Below, one piece after another: positions 53,841-62,777 of a stretch of DNA of 64,000 bases. Where the stretch lies: assembly GCA_002452745.1 (NCBI GenBank), contig DKFC01000020.1:8831-72830 (forward strand), read 5' to 3'. Every line of letters begins with the position of its first letter. Position 1 is the first letter of the stretch. The stretch comes from Firmicutes bacterium UBA6806 (GTDB lineage Bacteria > Bacillota > Clostridia > Peptostreptococcales > Acidaminobacteraceae). Below the pieces are notes generated by a model, which made no database searches, had not been told where the DNA came from, and was given only the letters and a program-made list of their open reading frames with translations. Both the position numbers and the translations under genes were made by a program.

Positions 53841-54899
53841 CTATTGTTTTAACATGTCAATTGATTTGAGAAGTTCAATGTACTGTTCATTTGTTTCATC
53901 TAAGAATTTGTTGAATTCTTCAGTATTCAGATAAACAATGTCCCAACCGTTTGCTTCAGACGCTTTTTTCCAGTCTTCAGTTTCAGTCATTTTTTTCAAA
54001 GCATCTTCCCAGAATTTAACTGCATATTCTGGCATATCTGGTGCGCCAAAGATACCTCTCCAGTTTCTAGCAGTGGCATCAATGCCAAGTTCTTGACAAC
54101 TTGGTACTTCGGCAATCTTGCCAGTTCCAATTCTTTTGTCCGCTGTTGTTGCAAGGGCAATTACATCGCCACTTTCAATAAGCCCTTTTACATCGCCCAA
54201 TCCTGTTGATAACAAGTCAATGTGCTTGCCCATTAATTGTGCCGGCGCAGATCCATCTTGGAAGCTGATATAGTCAATTTGCTTTATTTGATCCACTGTA
54301 AGGCCTGCTGCCTTTGCCATTATTAGGAATGCCAAATGGTCAAAGCTACCCGCCGCAGAGTTCCCGCCGTATTTTACACTTTTAGGATCTGCTTTCAAGG
54401 CTTCAAAAACTTCGTTGATAGATTTATATGGAGAATCTTTTGGTACGACGAAACAATCATAATCCGCCATCAACCCTGCCAATGGTGTCGTGTCTTTGTA
54501 ACTCAACGGCGTTTGTCCAGTTAAGTTAATTAATAAAAGTGGTGGTGAATAAACCGCGATGTATGTGTCGCTGCCTTTTTTCTCTTGCATGTACGCTAAG
54601 TTTACACCGCCGCCTCCGCCGCTTTTGTTTGTTACTGGCATAGGAACTGAAACTAAATTATTGTCATGAAGTACTTTTGCCATTGTACGTATTGTCAGGT
54701 CGTATCCACCACCTGCCCCCGCTGGTGCAACAAATTCAAGTGTTTGTGTTGGATATGCCACTTCTTCAGTCTGCGCTTCAGCCTTTGGCGTATCAGTTTG
54801 AGATTCCCCCGCTGGCGCACTGCTTGAACATCCTGCTAACAGCATAGAACCCACTAACATGACACTCATCAGTTTTGCCAATGTCTTCTTTGATACCAT
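53841..54899 (-). CDS. tctC: tripartite tricarboxylate transporter, substrate-binding lipoprotein
   Basis: 352 residues. The signal peptide has a lipobox (MLLAGC) and a Ser/Ala/Glu-rich linker. The TctC/BugD-type fold shows LEFVAPAGAGGGYDLTIRT and VKYGGNSAAGSFDH. It binds the dicarboxylate or tricarboxylate outside the membrane. The ligand cannot be deduced from sequence; citrate, isocitrate, aconitate or tricarballylate are the family's usual choices. AAGGAGG precedes the start. Confidence 0.93.
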   Translation of the reverse strand: MVSKKTLAKLMSVMLVGSMLLAGCSSSAPAGESQTDTPKAEAQTEEVAYPTQTLEFVAPAGAGGGYDLTIRTMAKVLHDNNLVSVPMPVTNKSGGGGGVNLAYMQEKKGSDTYIAVYSPPLLLINLTGQTPLSYKDTTPLAGLMADYDCFVVPKDSPYKSINEVFEALKADPKSVKYGGNSAAGSFDHLAFLIMAKAAGLTVDQIKQIDYISFQDGSAPAQLMGKHIDLLSTGLGDVKGLIESGDVIALATTADKRIGTGKIAEVPSCQELGIDATARNWRGIFGAPDMPEYAVKFWEDALKKMTETEDWKKASEANGWDIVYLNTEEFNKFLDETNEQYIELLKSIDMLKQ

Positions 54900-54994
54900 T
54901 AATAATTTCCTCCTTCAATTGGAATTTATATAATTATCCTCAAATTGCTTCAAGGAATAATCCAAAATGATTATTTTAATCTCCTTAGCGCCTC

Positions 54995-56152
54995 CTAAAG
55001 ACTGCGAAGTGTTTCAATTAGATAATCTGTAAATTCTGCTGCGCTGGCATCATTTGCAAAGGTTGTCAGCACGACTTTTTTTTCAGTAACGGTGCAGATA
55101 TCCAACGCTTTATTTAACTTTTGAGTATACTCTCCATAGCCAATGTGCTGCAACATCATGCCCATTGCCCTGATTAAACTACACGGATCTGCATAGTCTC
55201 CTCTTCCATTTGCCATAAGAAATGGCGCTGTCCCATGGATAGCTTCAAACATGGCGTACTTATTTCCAATATTTGAAGAAGAAGCCGTCCCAAGTCCCCC
55301 CTGGTGCTCAGCAGCAACATCAGTTACTATATCACCATATAAATTTGGCAATACAACCACTTCAATGCCCTTATTGAATTCAGCATCCAACATTTTTGCA
55401 CTCATGGCATCCACCAACCGCTCTTGAATTTCAATTTCAGGATACTCGAGTCCCACCCTTCGAATTTCCTTCACAAAATTACCATCAGTTAATTTTACAA
55501 TGTTGTTTTTAGTCACAATTGTGACGTTCTTTTTATGATTTTTTCTAGCAAACTCAAAGGCTGCACGTGCAATGCGCTCTGTACCAAGTTTTGTCTGTAC
55601 CTTAAAGTCAAAAGCCAACTCCTCAGTTACTGGAATTCCCTTGTTTCCCAAGATATACTCCCCTTCAATATTCTCTCTGAAAAAAGTCCAGTCAATCCCC
55701 TTTTCCACGATTCGAATTGGACGAACAGCTGCATATAAATCAAGCCCTCTTCTCAGCAGACTATTAGCACTAACAAGATTTGGCATGCCATCGCCATGAC
55801 ATGGTGTAACCATGGGCCCTTTAACAATTACATCACATTTCTTAATCTCTTCCATAACTGCTTCTGGTAGGCTTTCCATCTGCTCAACGCGCTCTTCAAT
55901 TGTCATGCCTTTGATTTCATACAGTTTGATCTTTCCATTTGAAATTTCTGTACTTGCCAGTTCGCTCACAACACGAACTGCCTGCTCCATAATAATCGGA
56001 CCAATCCCATCACCAGGTAAAATACCAACTATGATCTCTTCCTGCTTAGAGTGATCTTTAATTTCGACATCTTTCTTCATTCGCTCAATACGTTCAAATT
56101 CAGACTTGATAAGTTCAGCAAACTTCTCTTGAGCACTACGAATACTCTCCAT
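54995..56152 (-). CDS. isocitrate/isopropylmalate dehydrogenase family enzyme, probably isocitrate dehydrogenase
   Basis: 385 residues with a 35-residue N-terminal helical extension before IVGILPGDGIGPIIMEQAV. FFRENIEGEYILGNKG, IVTKNNIVKLTDG, LPNLYGDIVTDVAAEHQGG and IHGTAPF are the family's substrate, metal and cofactor blocks. RENIEGEY resembles NAD-dependent IDH-like members. An adjacent aconitase gene favours isocitrate -> 2-oxoglutarate. Isopropylmalate or homoisocitrate cannot be excluded by eye. ATG 56152 follows AAGGGGAG. Confidence 0.88.
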   Translation of the reverse strand: MESIRSAQEKFAELIKSEFERIERMKKDVEIKDHSKQEEIIVGILPGDGIGPIIMEQAVRVVSELASTEISNGKIKLYEIKGMTIEERVEQMESLPEAVMEEIKKCDVIVKGPMVTPCHGDGMPNLVSANSLLRRGLDLYAAVRPIRIVEKGIDWTFFRENIEGEYILGNKGIPVTEELAFDFKVQTKLGTERIARAAFEFARKNHKKNVTIVTKNNIVKLTDGNFVKEIRRVGLEYPEIEIQERLVDAMSAKMLDAEFNKGIEVVVLPNLYGDIVTDVAAEHQGGLGTASSSNIGNKYAMFEAIHGTAPFLMANGRGDYADPCSLIRAMGMMLQHIGYGEYTQKLNKALDICTVTEKKVVLTTFANDASAAEFTDYLIETLRSL

Positions 56153-56233
56153 TTTGTTCTCCCCTTTATGATACAAATTCATAACCGTGCATAACACTTA
56201 TTTACTCTAATCTGGTTGTTTATAGACTCACTT

Positions 56234-56860
56234 TCAAAAGATTCTCTTGAGTATCTCTTCAATTCTTTCTTCATCCAACTTTTTCTTCGCTTCTGCTTTT
56301 TCAATTACAGAAGCCAATGCCTCTCTTTGAATAACGACGACACCATCATCATCCCCAAACACAACATCCCCCGTTCTGACCATGACATCTCCACACATGA
56401 TCTCTTGACCGCACACGCCACCGCCTGCATGCCCACTTGCACAGGGAATATTTCCAGCAGAGAAAACTGGCAATGGCAATGTTCTAATTTGTCTAACATC
56501 CCGCACCAATCCATCTATAACAACTCCCGCTATGCCACTTGTGATTGCTCTAATAGTCTTTATATCGCCCCATACTGCAGCCATATAATTATGAGAGGTA
56601 TCTATTACAAGAACATCACCTTGAGAAGCCCTGGAAATGGCATCCAAAGTCATCTGACTCTCCAATAGAGGAACTTTAACCGTATAGGCTTGACCAATTA
56701 ATTTCTTACGCCTACCGTTCAATTGAATCCTAGAGCTCATCACGGCACTTTTTCCAACAGCGTCAGCAATTTCTGTGCTTGAAAACTTTTCCAGTCTTTT
56801 AAAGAGTTCTGAGCTTTCACAAGTTTTCTGATAGCATTCCATCAGTTTTAAGATTTCCAT
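56234..56860 (-). CDS. RraA-type aldolase/decarboxylase (HMG/CHA aldolase or oxaloacetate decarboxylase family)
   Basis: About 208 residues. AVWGDIKTIRAITSGIAGVV, then GLVRDVRQIR (the conserved R and D of the active site), and GDVVFGDDDGVVVI match RraA-like HMG/4-carboxy-4-hydroxy-2-oxoadipate aldolases, many of which also decarboxylate oxaloacetate. In this operon the likeliest role is oxaloacetate -> pyruvate + CO2, or cleavage of a C6 oxo-hydroxy acid. The ATG at 56860 has better spacing to GGGAGG than the one at 56866. Confidence 0.86.
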   Translation of the reverse strand: MEILKLMECYQKTCESSELFKRLEKFSSTEIADAVGKSAVMSSRIQLNGRRKKLIGQAYTVKVPLLESQMTLDAISRASQGDVLVIDTSHNYMAAVWGDIKTIRAITSGIAGVVIDGLVRDVRQIRTLPLPVFSAGNIPCASGHAGGGVCGQEIMCGDVMVRTGDVVFGDDDGVVVIQREALASVIEKAEAKKKLDEERIEEILKRIF

Positions 56861-56874
56861 TTCCATTCACCTCC

Positions 56875-58842
56875 CTAGTTCATCTCTGACTTATTTCCAA
56901 GTAAACTCTTGATGTGCTTTAACTGTCCGCCCTTTGACACAACTTCAATTTCGCTATCTGTCAATTCCAAAGTACACATAAAAGTCGTATTTTTAGTCAT
57001 GTTAAAAACTTCAACTCGCCTTTCTGAAAGTCTAGACAATAAATTTTTGATGATGAGGTCATCACCTTGTTCAACACGTTCATAGTCTTGCTTATCTTCA
57101 AATTGCAGTGGAATAATTCCGTGGTTCACTAAATTGCCTTTGTGAATTCTGGCAATGCTCTTAGCTATAATCGCCTTAACGCCCAGAAACATTGGATTAA
57201 TAGCCGCATGTTCACGACTTGACCCCTGTCCATAATTTTCACCGCCAATGATGATGCTTTTTCCCATTTCTTTCGCACGCCCAGCAAAAGTTGGATCATA
57301 TCTGTGATAACAGTATTGAGACATTAGTGGAATATTCGATCTCATGCTACTGAATTCTGCACTGGCTGGTGTAATATCATCGGTTGTAATGTTATCACCT
57401 ACTTTGAGGCTAACTGTCGCTTCAAGTCTTTCTTCTGGTGCTTCTGGTACAGGCAACGGTTTGATATTAGGGCCTCTGATAATTTCAATTTTTTCTGATT
57501 CATCTGATGAAATCGGTTTTAATATCAAATCATCATCCATTGGATAAATTTCCGGTTCTCTTATATCCGCCAAAATGGATATTCTATCCTTTAAAATCTC
57601 CTCTGCCGTTGCGAAAGTTCCTTTTATAGCTGTTGCCGCAGCTGTTTCAGGACTTACTAGGTATATTTCTGCATTTGCATTTCCCGATCTGCCTTTAAAA
57701 TTTCTATTTGTGGTTCTTACTGCGACACCGTGATCTGCAGGGGATTGACCTATGGCACAACAAGGCCCACATGCAAGTTCCAACAATCTGACGCCCGCTT
57801 TCATCAGCATCTCTATATATCCATCTCGAAGCAATTGAATGTATATTTGTTTGGATGATATTGCGCAGGTGCAACTTACATCTTCATGTACAATCTGTCC
57901 TTTTAATACCAGCGCCGCTTTTGCAATATCTGCATAGCTTGCATTTGTACAACTCCCAATAAAGACTTGCTGCACTTTTTTCTTCTCAACCTCATGAACT
58001 GGTTTGACGTTATCTGGTTGATGCGGACAGGCCATTAGCGGTGTTAGTTTATCAAGTTCTATATGAATGACGTCATCGTATTCACAGCCTTCATCCGGTA
58101 GCAGCTCCGTAAACGATGCTTCACGTCCCTGAGCGCTCATATACTGTCTAACTTTTTCATCCGCTGGAAAAATGGAGCTTGTCGCACCCAATTCAGCTCC
58201 CATATTTGTTATAGTTGCGCGTTCTGGTACTTCAAGGGTTTCAACACCTGGGCCAGTATATTCATAGACATTTCCCAGTCCTCCCTTTATGGTTATTCTT
58301 CTCAGCATTTCCAAAATAACTTCTTTTGCATTACATCCTGGGTTTAACTTTCCAGTGAGATAGACGTTTACCACTCTCGGCATTGTAAGCCTCATTGGCA
58401 ACCCTGTCATGGCGGTTGCAACATCCATTCCACCAACGCCGATGGATAACATACCGATACTGCCCCCATGTGGCGTATGGCTGTCTCCACCCATACTTAC
58501 TTTTCCAGGTGCACCAAACCTCGCTGCATGAACCGTATGACAAATGCCGTTTCCAGGTTTCGAAAGATGAACCCCGTATTTTTTAGCAACTGATTGTAAG
58601 TAAATATGGTCGTCTGGTGTTTTGTGATCCAAATAAAGTAAGTTATGATCTAAGTAGCTTACGCTGCATTCTGTCTTTATGCGTTCAATTCCAATTGCCT
58701 CGAAAGCCAAATATGTCATTACTGCATTAATATCATGAGTTAGTGTTTGATCTACTTTTAAGAAAATCTCTTCTCCCGCTTCCATAGTTGTCGGTGTTGA
58801 GAGATGGCTTTCCAGTATTTTTCTAGTTAAATTCTTTTTCAT
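56875..58842 (-). CDS. acnA: aconitate hydratase
   Basis: About 655 residues, the shorter mitochondrial-like/LeuC-like aconitase length. SMGGDSHTPHGGSIG, the Fe-S cysteines in FIGSCTNASY and LACGPCCAIGQSPA, and ENYGQGSSREHAAINP of the swivel domain are clear. It catalyses citrate <-> cis-aconitate <-> isocitrate. It is first in the operon and is followed by the RraA-like, IDH-type and tctCBA genes. ATG 58842 has GAGG 7 bp upstream; the ATG 6 bp before it is too close. A second aconitase-superfamily gene is 6 kb away. Confidence 0.94.
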   Translation of the reverse strand: MKKNLTRKILESHLSTPTTMEAGEEIFLKVDQTLTHDINAVMTYLAFEAIGIERIKTECSVSYLDHNLLYLDHKTPDDHIYLQSVAKKYGVHLSKPGNGICHTVHAARFGAPGKVSMGGDSHTPHGGSIGMLSIGVGGMDVATAMTGLPMRLTMPRVVNVYLTGKLNPGCNAKEVILEMLRRITIKGGLGNVYEYTGPGVETLEVPERATITNMGAELGATSSIFPADEKVRQYMSAQGREASFTELLPDEGCEYDDVIHIELDKLTPLMACPHQPDNVKPVHEVEKKKVQQVFIGSCTNASYADIAKAALVLKGQIVHEDVSCTCAISSKQIYIQLLRDGYIEMLMKAGVRLLELACGPCCAIGQSPADHGVAVRTTNRNFKGRSGNANAEIYLVSPETAAATAIKGTFATAEEILKDRISILADIREPEIYPMDDDLILKPISSDESEKIEIIRGPNIKPLPVPEAPEERLEATVSLKVGDNITTDDITPASAEFSSMRSNIPLMSQYCYHRYDPTFAGRAKEMGKSIIIGGENYGQGSSREHAAINPMFLGVKAIIAKSIARIHKGNLVNHGIIPLQFEDKQDYERVEQGDDLIIKNLLSRLSERRVEVFNMTKNTTFMCTLELTDSEIEVVSKGGQLKHIKSLLGNKSEMN

Positions 58843-58929
58843 ACGCATACCTCGTTAGTATAATTCAGCTGTATCTAAAGTTTAACAAAGTCATTATCAT
58901 TTGTATAATACCGTTTTTTGCGTAATAGA

Positions 58930-58947
58930 CATGAGCATTTACTCATG
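58930..58947. promoter_or_regulatory. palindromic site in the aconitase/LysR divergent region
   Basis: CATGAG / CTCATG with a 6-bp spacer forms an 18-bp dyad between the two start codons, just upstream of the regulator's -35. It is a candidate LysR binding site. Confidence 0.5.
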
Positions 58948-58953
58948 ATATTC

Positions 58954-58982
58954 TTGCATGTTCCAAACAATCTAGGTATAAT
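58954..58982 (+). promoter_or_regulatory. promoter of the second LysR gene
   Basis: -35 TTGCAT, a 17-bp spacer and a perfect TATAAT -10 lie about 33 bp before the ATG at 59015. Confidence 0.75.
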
Positions 58983-59014
58983 AAATTCAAAATTAAATTA
59001 TGAGGATGAATACA

Positions 59015-59947
59015 ATGAACAGTTTCAGACAATTAGAATATATTTCGGCGGTGGCAAAGCATAGAAGCATCACAAAAGCGGCTGAATCTCTTTATATCTC
59101 ACAGTCAGCAATGAGCCATTACATTTTAAAAATTGAAGAAGAATTGGGACTGCCCCTTTTTAACCGCTCTACAACACCGATCTCCCTTACTTATGCGGGG
59201 GAGTGTTTTGTGGATTCTGCAAATCGTATTTTGCTGGAACGCGAGCAACTGAACAAGCGATTTAGAGATATCAGTGACTACACCGTTGGAAAACTAAAGA
59301 TAGGGACATCCAGAGAAAGGGGGGCTTATATGATGCCAATCCTCATTCCTGCTTTTGCAAAACTCTATCCGGGAATTGACATAGAAGTCTTTACTGCCAG
59401 TGGATACAAACTTAGAGAAGCACTTCGAGAAGGTCTTGTCGATTTTTTAATACTTCCCAATTATTCATATGAAGAATCAATCGGCATTGAGCGGGAGAAT
59501 ATTTATAGAGAAGAACTGCTCTATGTAGCACACAATGATGTTGTGAAGAAACATCATCTTGTCAAGTCTATGGAAAAGCATGTCAATTTAAAAAAATTAG
59601 AGGATATTCCATATTTTTTATTGTTTCAAGAACATGCCATTCGAAATGCAAGTAACCATATCTTCAAGCAGAATAATGTCAAACCTCAGATAAAAATGGA
59701 ATTTTCAAGCAATATAACCTGCCTTAGAATGGCCTCAACTGGAATGGGATCGGCGATTATTCCACATCTAACCACCAATTTAACCAAAGTGAGCAGTGAC
59801 TTGTCATTGTTTTCGATTGGACGAGAAGGGGTTTTTTGGGATGTTCAGGTACTCTATTTAAAGGATTCATATCTTGGACAACCTGAAAGAGATTTCTTTA
59901 ATCTCATCGGTCAGCTTTTTGATAAAGAAGGACTTCATTCTAGGTAA
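59015..59947 (+). CDS. LysR-family regulator of the aconitase/transporter unit
   Basis: 310 residues from MNSFRQLEYISAVAKHRSIT, the standard LysR opening; a start at 59000 is possible, but the ATG at 59015 has TGAGG at better spacing. The HTH ITKAAESLYISQSAMSHYIL is clear, followed by an effector domain of the CysB type. Divergent position to the aconitase operon suggests control by a tricarboxylate. Confidence 0.92.
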   Translation: MNSFRQLEYISAVAKHRSITKAAESLYISQSAMSHYILKIEEELGLPLFNRSTTPISLTYAGECFVDSANRILLEREQLNKRFRDISDYTVGKLKIGTSRERGAYMMPILIPAFAKLYPGIDIEVFTASGYKLREALREGLVDFLILPNYSYEESIGIERENIYREELLYVAHNDVVKKHHLVKSMEKHVNLKKLEDIPYFLLFQEHAIRNASNHIFKQNNVKPQIKMEFSSNITCLRMASTGMGSAIIPHLTTNLTKVSSDLSLFSIGREGVFWDVQVLYLKDSYLGQPERDFFNLIGQLFDKEGLHSR

Positions 59948-59951
59948 AATC

Positions 59952-59988
59952 GTTTTTGCCAGCTTTCTTTCTCAATGGCGCAAAAAAA
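59952..59988 (+). repeat. dispersed terminator-associated repeat, copy C
   Basis: TTTTTGCCAGC followed by CTCAATGGCGCAAAAAAATT matches copy B at 26399-26435 in its two conserved blocks. It again lies between a plus-strand gene and its terminator. Confidence 0.5.
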
Positions 59989-60026
59989 TTACCCGGTGCT
60001 CTTAAGAGCATCGGGTAATTTTTATT
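59984..60026. terminator. bidirectional terminator after the second LysR gene
   Basis: AATTACCCGGTGCTC / GAGCATCGGGTAATT has a single wobble pair and T- or A-runs on both sides. Confidence 0.9.
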
Positions 60027-60032
60027 TAAACT

Positions 60033-60800
60033 CTATTCTTTTAAGCTAAACCACGCCACATCACCGACTTGTTTAAAACCTGACTTTTGAACCAGATTCA
60101 ACGAAGGAAGATTCTCTACTTCAATGTGGACAAACGGAATCAGGTTGCGTTTGAAGTGTTCTTCAACCACTCTTTCTATCAGTTTTGAGGCAATTCCTCT
60201 CCCTCTATAGGCCTCCATTACATATAAAAATCCTATGGCACCATCATCATGTGTCAAGACCCAAGCTACTAGTTGACCATCAAGTGTTCTAACACCAAAG
60301 TGAATCCCCTTTAAAATTCGATCTGTAATGTAAGGTTCATCTGTAAAATCAGCATATTTATGATTCGCCTGAATATAAGCTGACTCCTCAACGCGCAGAG
60401 GCCCTATCACAAGTTTCTCTCTTTCGGACCACCAACGATCTTCAACGGCACTTTTTATAAAATCGGATTCCGATAAACACAATTTCTTGCATCTGAGTTC
60501 ATCGAAAATTTGACCTCCATAAAACCTGTGTATAACTGTTTCAGCCCAAGGTTCAACAACTGCAAAATTGTTATACGTTTTTGGAAGTTCCACTAAAAGC
60601 ATTTCTAATCCCCTCTCACTCTGGACATCCAGATATACCCAAGGTTTATCGCTAATTCCCACTAGGATACTGTCCGATCCAATTTGGTTTGCATATATTG
60701 CTGTATAGTTTAAGAAGAAGTTTCGTATGTTAATATTGGCAATTCCTCTATTTTCTACCTTGATTTTTGCACCTTGAAATTCTACGATTAAATGCGTCAT
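60033..60800 (-). CDS. GNAT-family N-acetyltransferase
   Basis: 255 residues. The C-terminal GNAT domain at about residues 140-255 has the acetyl-CoA-binding motif YRGRGIASKLIERVVEE (Q/RxxGxG/A). The N-terminal half is unusual for a small GNAT and may be a substrate domain. Acceptor unknown. It ends at a terminator shared with the LysR gene; AAAAGGGG precedes the start. Confidence 0.87.
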   Translation of the reverse strand: MTHLIVEFQGAKIKVENRGIANINIRNFFLNYTAIYANQIGSDSILVGISDKPWVYLDVQSERGLEMLLVELPKTYNNFAVVEPWAETVIHRFYGGQIFDELRCKKLCLSESDFIKSAVEDRWWSEREKLVIGPLRVEESAYIQANHKYADFTDEPYITDRILKGIHFGVRTLDGQLVAWVLTHDDGAIGFLYVMEAYRGRGIASKLIERVVEEHFKRNLIPFVHIEVENLPSLNLVQKSGFKQVGDVAWFSLKE

Positions 60801-60972
60801 GTCGTGTTCCCCTTTTGATAATTTCTATTTTAATCGTATAAAATCAAAGTTGGGTTGTCAAGAATCGCCACATGCGCAATCTCGATACTTCTGTTTCATG
60901 GGTGCTTGATAATCGCTTTCATCAATATTCTGTCTCTAATTGAAACAATTCTTAAAACTTTTGGATAACAGC

Positions 60973-61893
60973 CTATCTCGTTTTCCTCATTTGATGCCCC
61001 CAACATTCCGTGATTATCCTTTGGGCAGCATAGACTGAGGACATGGAACTGTCAAGGCTAGGTGCAACTTCCACCACGTCAAATCCTATAATCGGTAATT
61101 CAAACAATCCCTTTAAGAGGTTTAATATTTGTCGAGAGGTCAGTCCACCAAATTTTGGTGTTCCAGTGCCCGCAGCATATGCGGGATCTAAAGAGTCAAT
61201 ATCCAAAGTGATGTAAATGCTCTTAAAGTTCTTCATCTTCTCTTTAACTATTTCAATAACCTTTTTCGTTCCCATTTCTTCAAACGAAGCTGCATTGATG
61301 ACGTTTACCTTGTTTTCTTTCATGAAGTCAATTTCATCAATTTCAGCAGATCGGATACCGATAAAGAAAATACTCTCTGAATCCTTGATGTGATTTAACT
61401 CAACTGCTCTTCTCTGCGTACAGCCATGTGATACTTTACTTCCAGATAGCTCATCACACAAATCAAAGTGAGCGTCTATATGAATGATTCCGAAATTATG
61501 TTCTATGGCCTTATCTATTCCTCTCAAAACAGGTATCGTGACTGAGTGGTCTCCTCCAATCATCGTAAAAAACTTTTGATTACGCACGAGTACTTGAACT
61601 TCTTGCTCTACCTTTTCAAAGAGCCGATTGCAATCATCATCATAAAAATCACCTAAGTCCACAACTTTTGTACCCGATAAATCTTCAAAATACTCCGTCG
61701 TTGGTGGTATCGGTTCTGTGGATTTTCTGATGGCTGCTGGTCCCTCCTTTGCGCCTTTTCTATAGCTGACATTATCGTCATACGAAATGCCAAATACCAC
61801 AATATCGGCCTCTTTCAAATTTACAGGCTTGCCTTGTCCATCACACAGTCCACCCCAAAGTCTTTTTTTCTCAAATTCAGTTATAGCGCTCAT
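60973..61893 (-). CDS. agmatinase/arginase-family ureohydrolase
   Basis: 306 residues. Binuclear Mn ligands are visible in GGDHSVTIP, HIDAHFDLCDE and TLDIDSLDPAYAAGTGTP. The loop CDELSGSKVSHGC fits agmatinase-type members, but formiminoglutamase, guanidinobutyrase and other members share these motifs, so speB is not given. It releases urea (or formamide) from a guanidino-type substrate. Expression is probably controlled by the upstream TetR at 61984-62586, since a palindrome overlaps the promoter. Confidence 0.9.
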   Translation of the reverse strand: MSAITEFEKKRLWGGLCDGQGKPVNLKEADIVVFGISYDDNVSYRKGAKEGPAAIRKSTEPIPPTTEYFEDLSGTKVVDLGDFYDDDCNRLFEKVEQEVQVLVRNQKFFTMIGGDHSVTIPVLRGIDKAIEHNFGIIHIDAHFDLCDELSGSKVSHGCTQRRAVELNHIKDSESIFFIGIRSAEIDEIDFMKENKVNVINAASFEEMGTKKVIEIVKEKMKNFKSIYITLDIDSLDPAYAAGTGTPKFGGLTSRQILNLLKGLFELPIIGFDVVEVAPSLDSSMSSVYAAQRIITECWGHQMRKTR

Positions 61894-61912
61894 AAAATCT
61901 CCTCCACGAAAA

Positions 61913-61954
61913 AAGATAACGTGTTATTTTTTGAAAATTATAACACGTTATCTT
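61913..61954. promoter_or_regulatory. 15-bp inverted repeat, candidate TetR operator before the ureohydrolase gene
   Basis: AAGATAACGTGTTAT and ATAACACGTTATCTT are perfect arms separated by 12 bp; each arm is itself nearly palindromic (ATAAC-GT-GTTAT), so two repressor sites may be present. One arm covers the -10 and spacer of the promoter at 61937-61965. Confidence 0.65.
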
Positions 61955-61965
61955 TTTGAATTCAA
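61937..61965 (-). promoter_or_regulatory. promoter of the ureohydrolase gene
   Basis: Minus-strand -35 TTGAAT, a 17-bp spacer and -10 TATAAT lie about 45 bp before the ATG at 61893. Confidence 0.7.
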
Positions 61966-61983
61966 TCTTTTTCAGTTTTTTAC

Positions 61984-62586
61984 TTAAAATATCCATTTAT
62001 CAAAGATAACTTTGAAAACAAGCAATAGCATTTCTTTCGTTTCAGCCCCAAGATCATAATCGCCACCACTGATTAACCAATCTAATATCACGCCTCTATC
62101 TATTTTTGCAATGATTCTGTCGATTTCATTCCAAGTGTAGCCTGTACTGTATTTTTCGGCTAGGGTTTCGAGCAACTGCCTGTCATACAGACTGTACTCC
62201 TCTGAATCCAACACTTTCCAAAGCGACCCTTGATTCCCCAGTTCGATCTGTGCATTACAATACACCTTGAGCAATTCTGTTCCAAATGCATCCGCCAATC
62301 CATTGTTAATCTCAGCTACCATTTCTGCATATTTAAGAGGGGTTAAATCTTCGTTCAATTCATAAAACCTTTCCCACTGCTTAGTAAACCCCTCATTAAA
62401 GATTGATATTAAAATTTCTTCTTTGCTCTTATAGTATTTATAAAATGCACCAGTTGTTACCCCTGCACTTTTCGCTATATCTCTCAAAGTTGTCGCTGTA
62501 TATCCTTTATCAGCAAACATTTTTCTTGCTATACTCGTTATTTGGTTCTTCGTTTGCAACGCTTTATTTGATATTGACTTGCTCAC
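61984..62586 (-). CDS. TetR-family regulator
   Basis: 200 residues. The N-terminal HTH is clear (ARKMFADKGYTATTLRDIAK then SAGVTTGAFYKYYKSKEEIL), with a C-terminal helical ligand domain. The start is GTG with TGAGGGTG upstream. Its own promoter carries a palindrome over the -10, so it is probably autorepressed, and the palindrome before the ureohydrolase gene suggests that gene is its target. Confidence 0.9.
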   Translation of the reverse strand: MSKSISNKALQTKNQITSIARKMFADKGYTATTLRDIAKSAGVTTGAFYKYYKSKEEILISIFNEGFTKQWERFYELNEDLTPLKYAEMVAEINNGLADAFGTELLKVYCNAQIELGNQGSLWKVLDSEEYSLYDRQLLETLAEKYSTGYTWNEIDRIIAKIDRGVILDWLISGGDYDLGAETKEMLLLVFKVIFDKWIF

Positions 62587-62622
62587 TTATTTCACCCTCA
62601 ACAATCCTTCATAGTTCTTATG

Positions 62623-62672
62623 AAGATCATATACTGATCTTGAAAAATTGTCAAAATTAAGTATTGATCTTC
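62623..62672. promoter_or_regulatory. TetR autoregulatory operator region
   Basis: AAGATCATATACTGATCTT (62623-62641) has perfect 7-bp arms with a 5-bp spacer and overlaps the -10. A further half site GTATTGATCTT ends near 62672, upstream of the -35. The half site AAGATNA recurs in the ureohydrolase operator. Confidence 0.65.
62626..62654 (-). promoter_or_regulatory. promoter of the TetR gene
   Basis: Minus-strand -35 TTGACA, a 17-bp spacer and -10 TATGAT lie about 40 bp upstream of the GTG start. Confidence 0.75.
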
Positions 62673-62777
62673 GCGCAAACGTTCCATTTTCATGTCACGC
62701 AAGGTATAATCCACTGTAGAATGCAGAGACTTCAAAAGCATATTCACAATTCAATCTATTTTAATTCCCACATTCCC

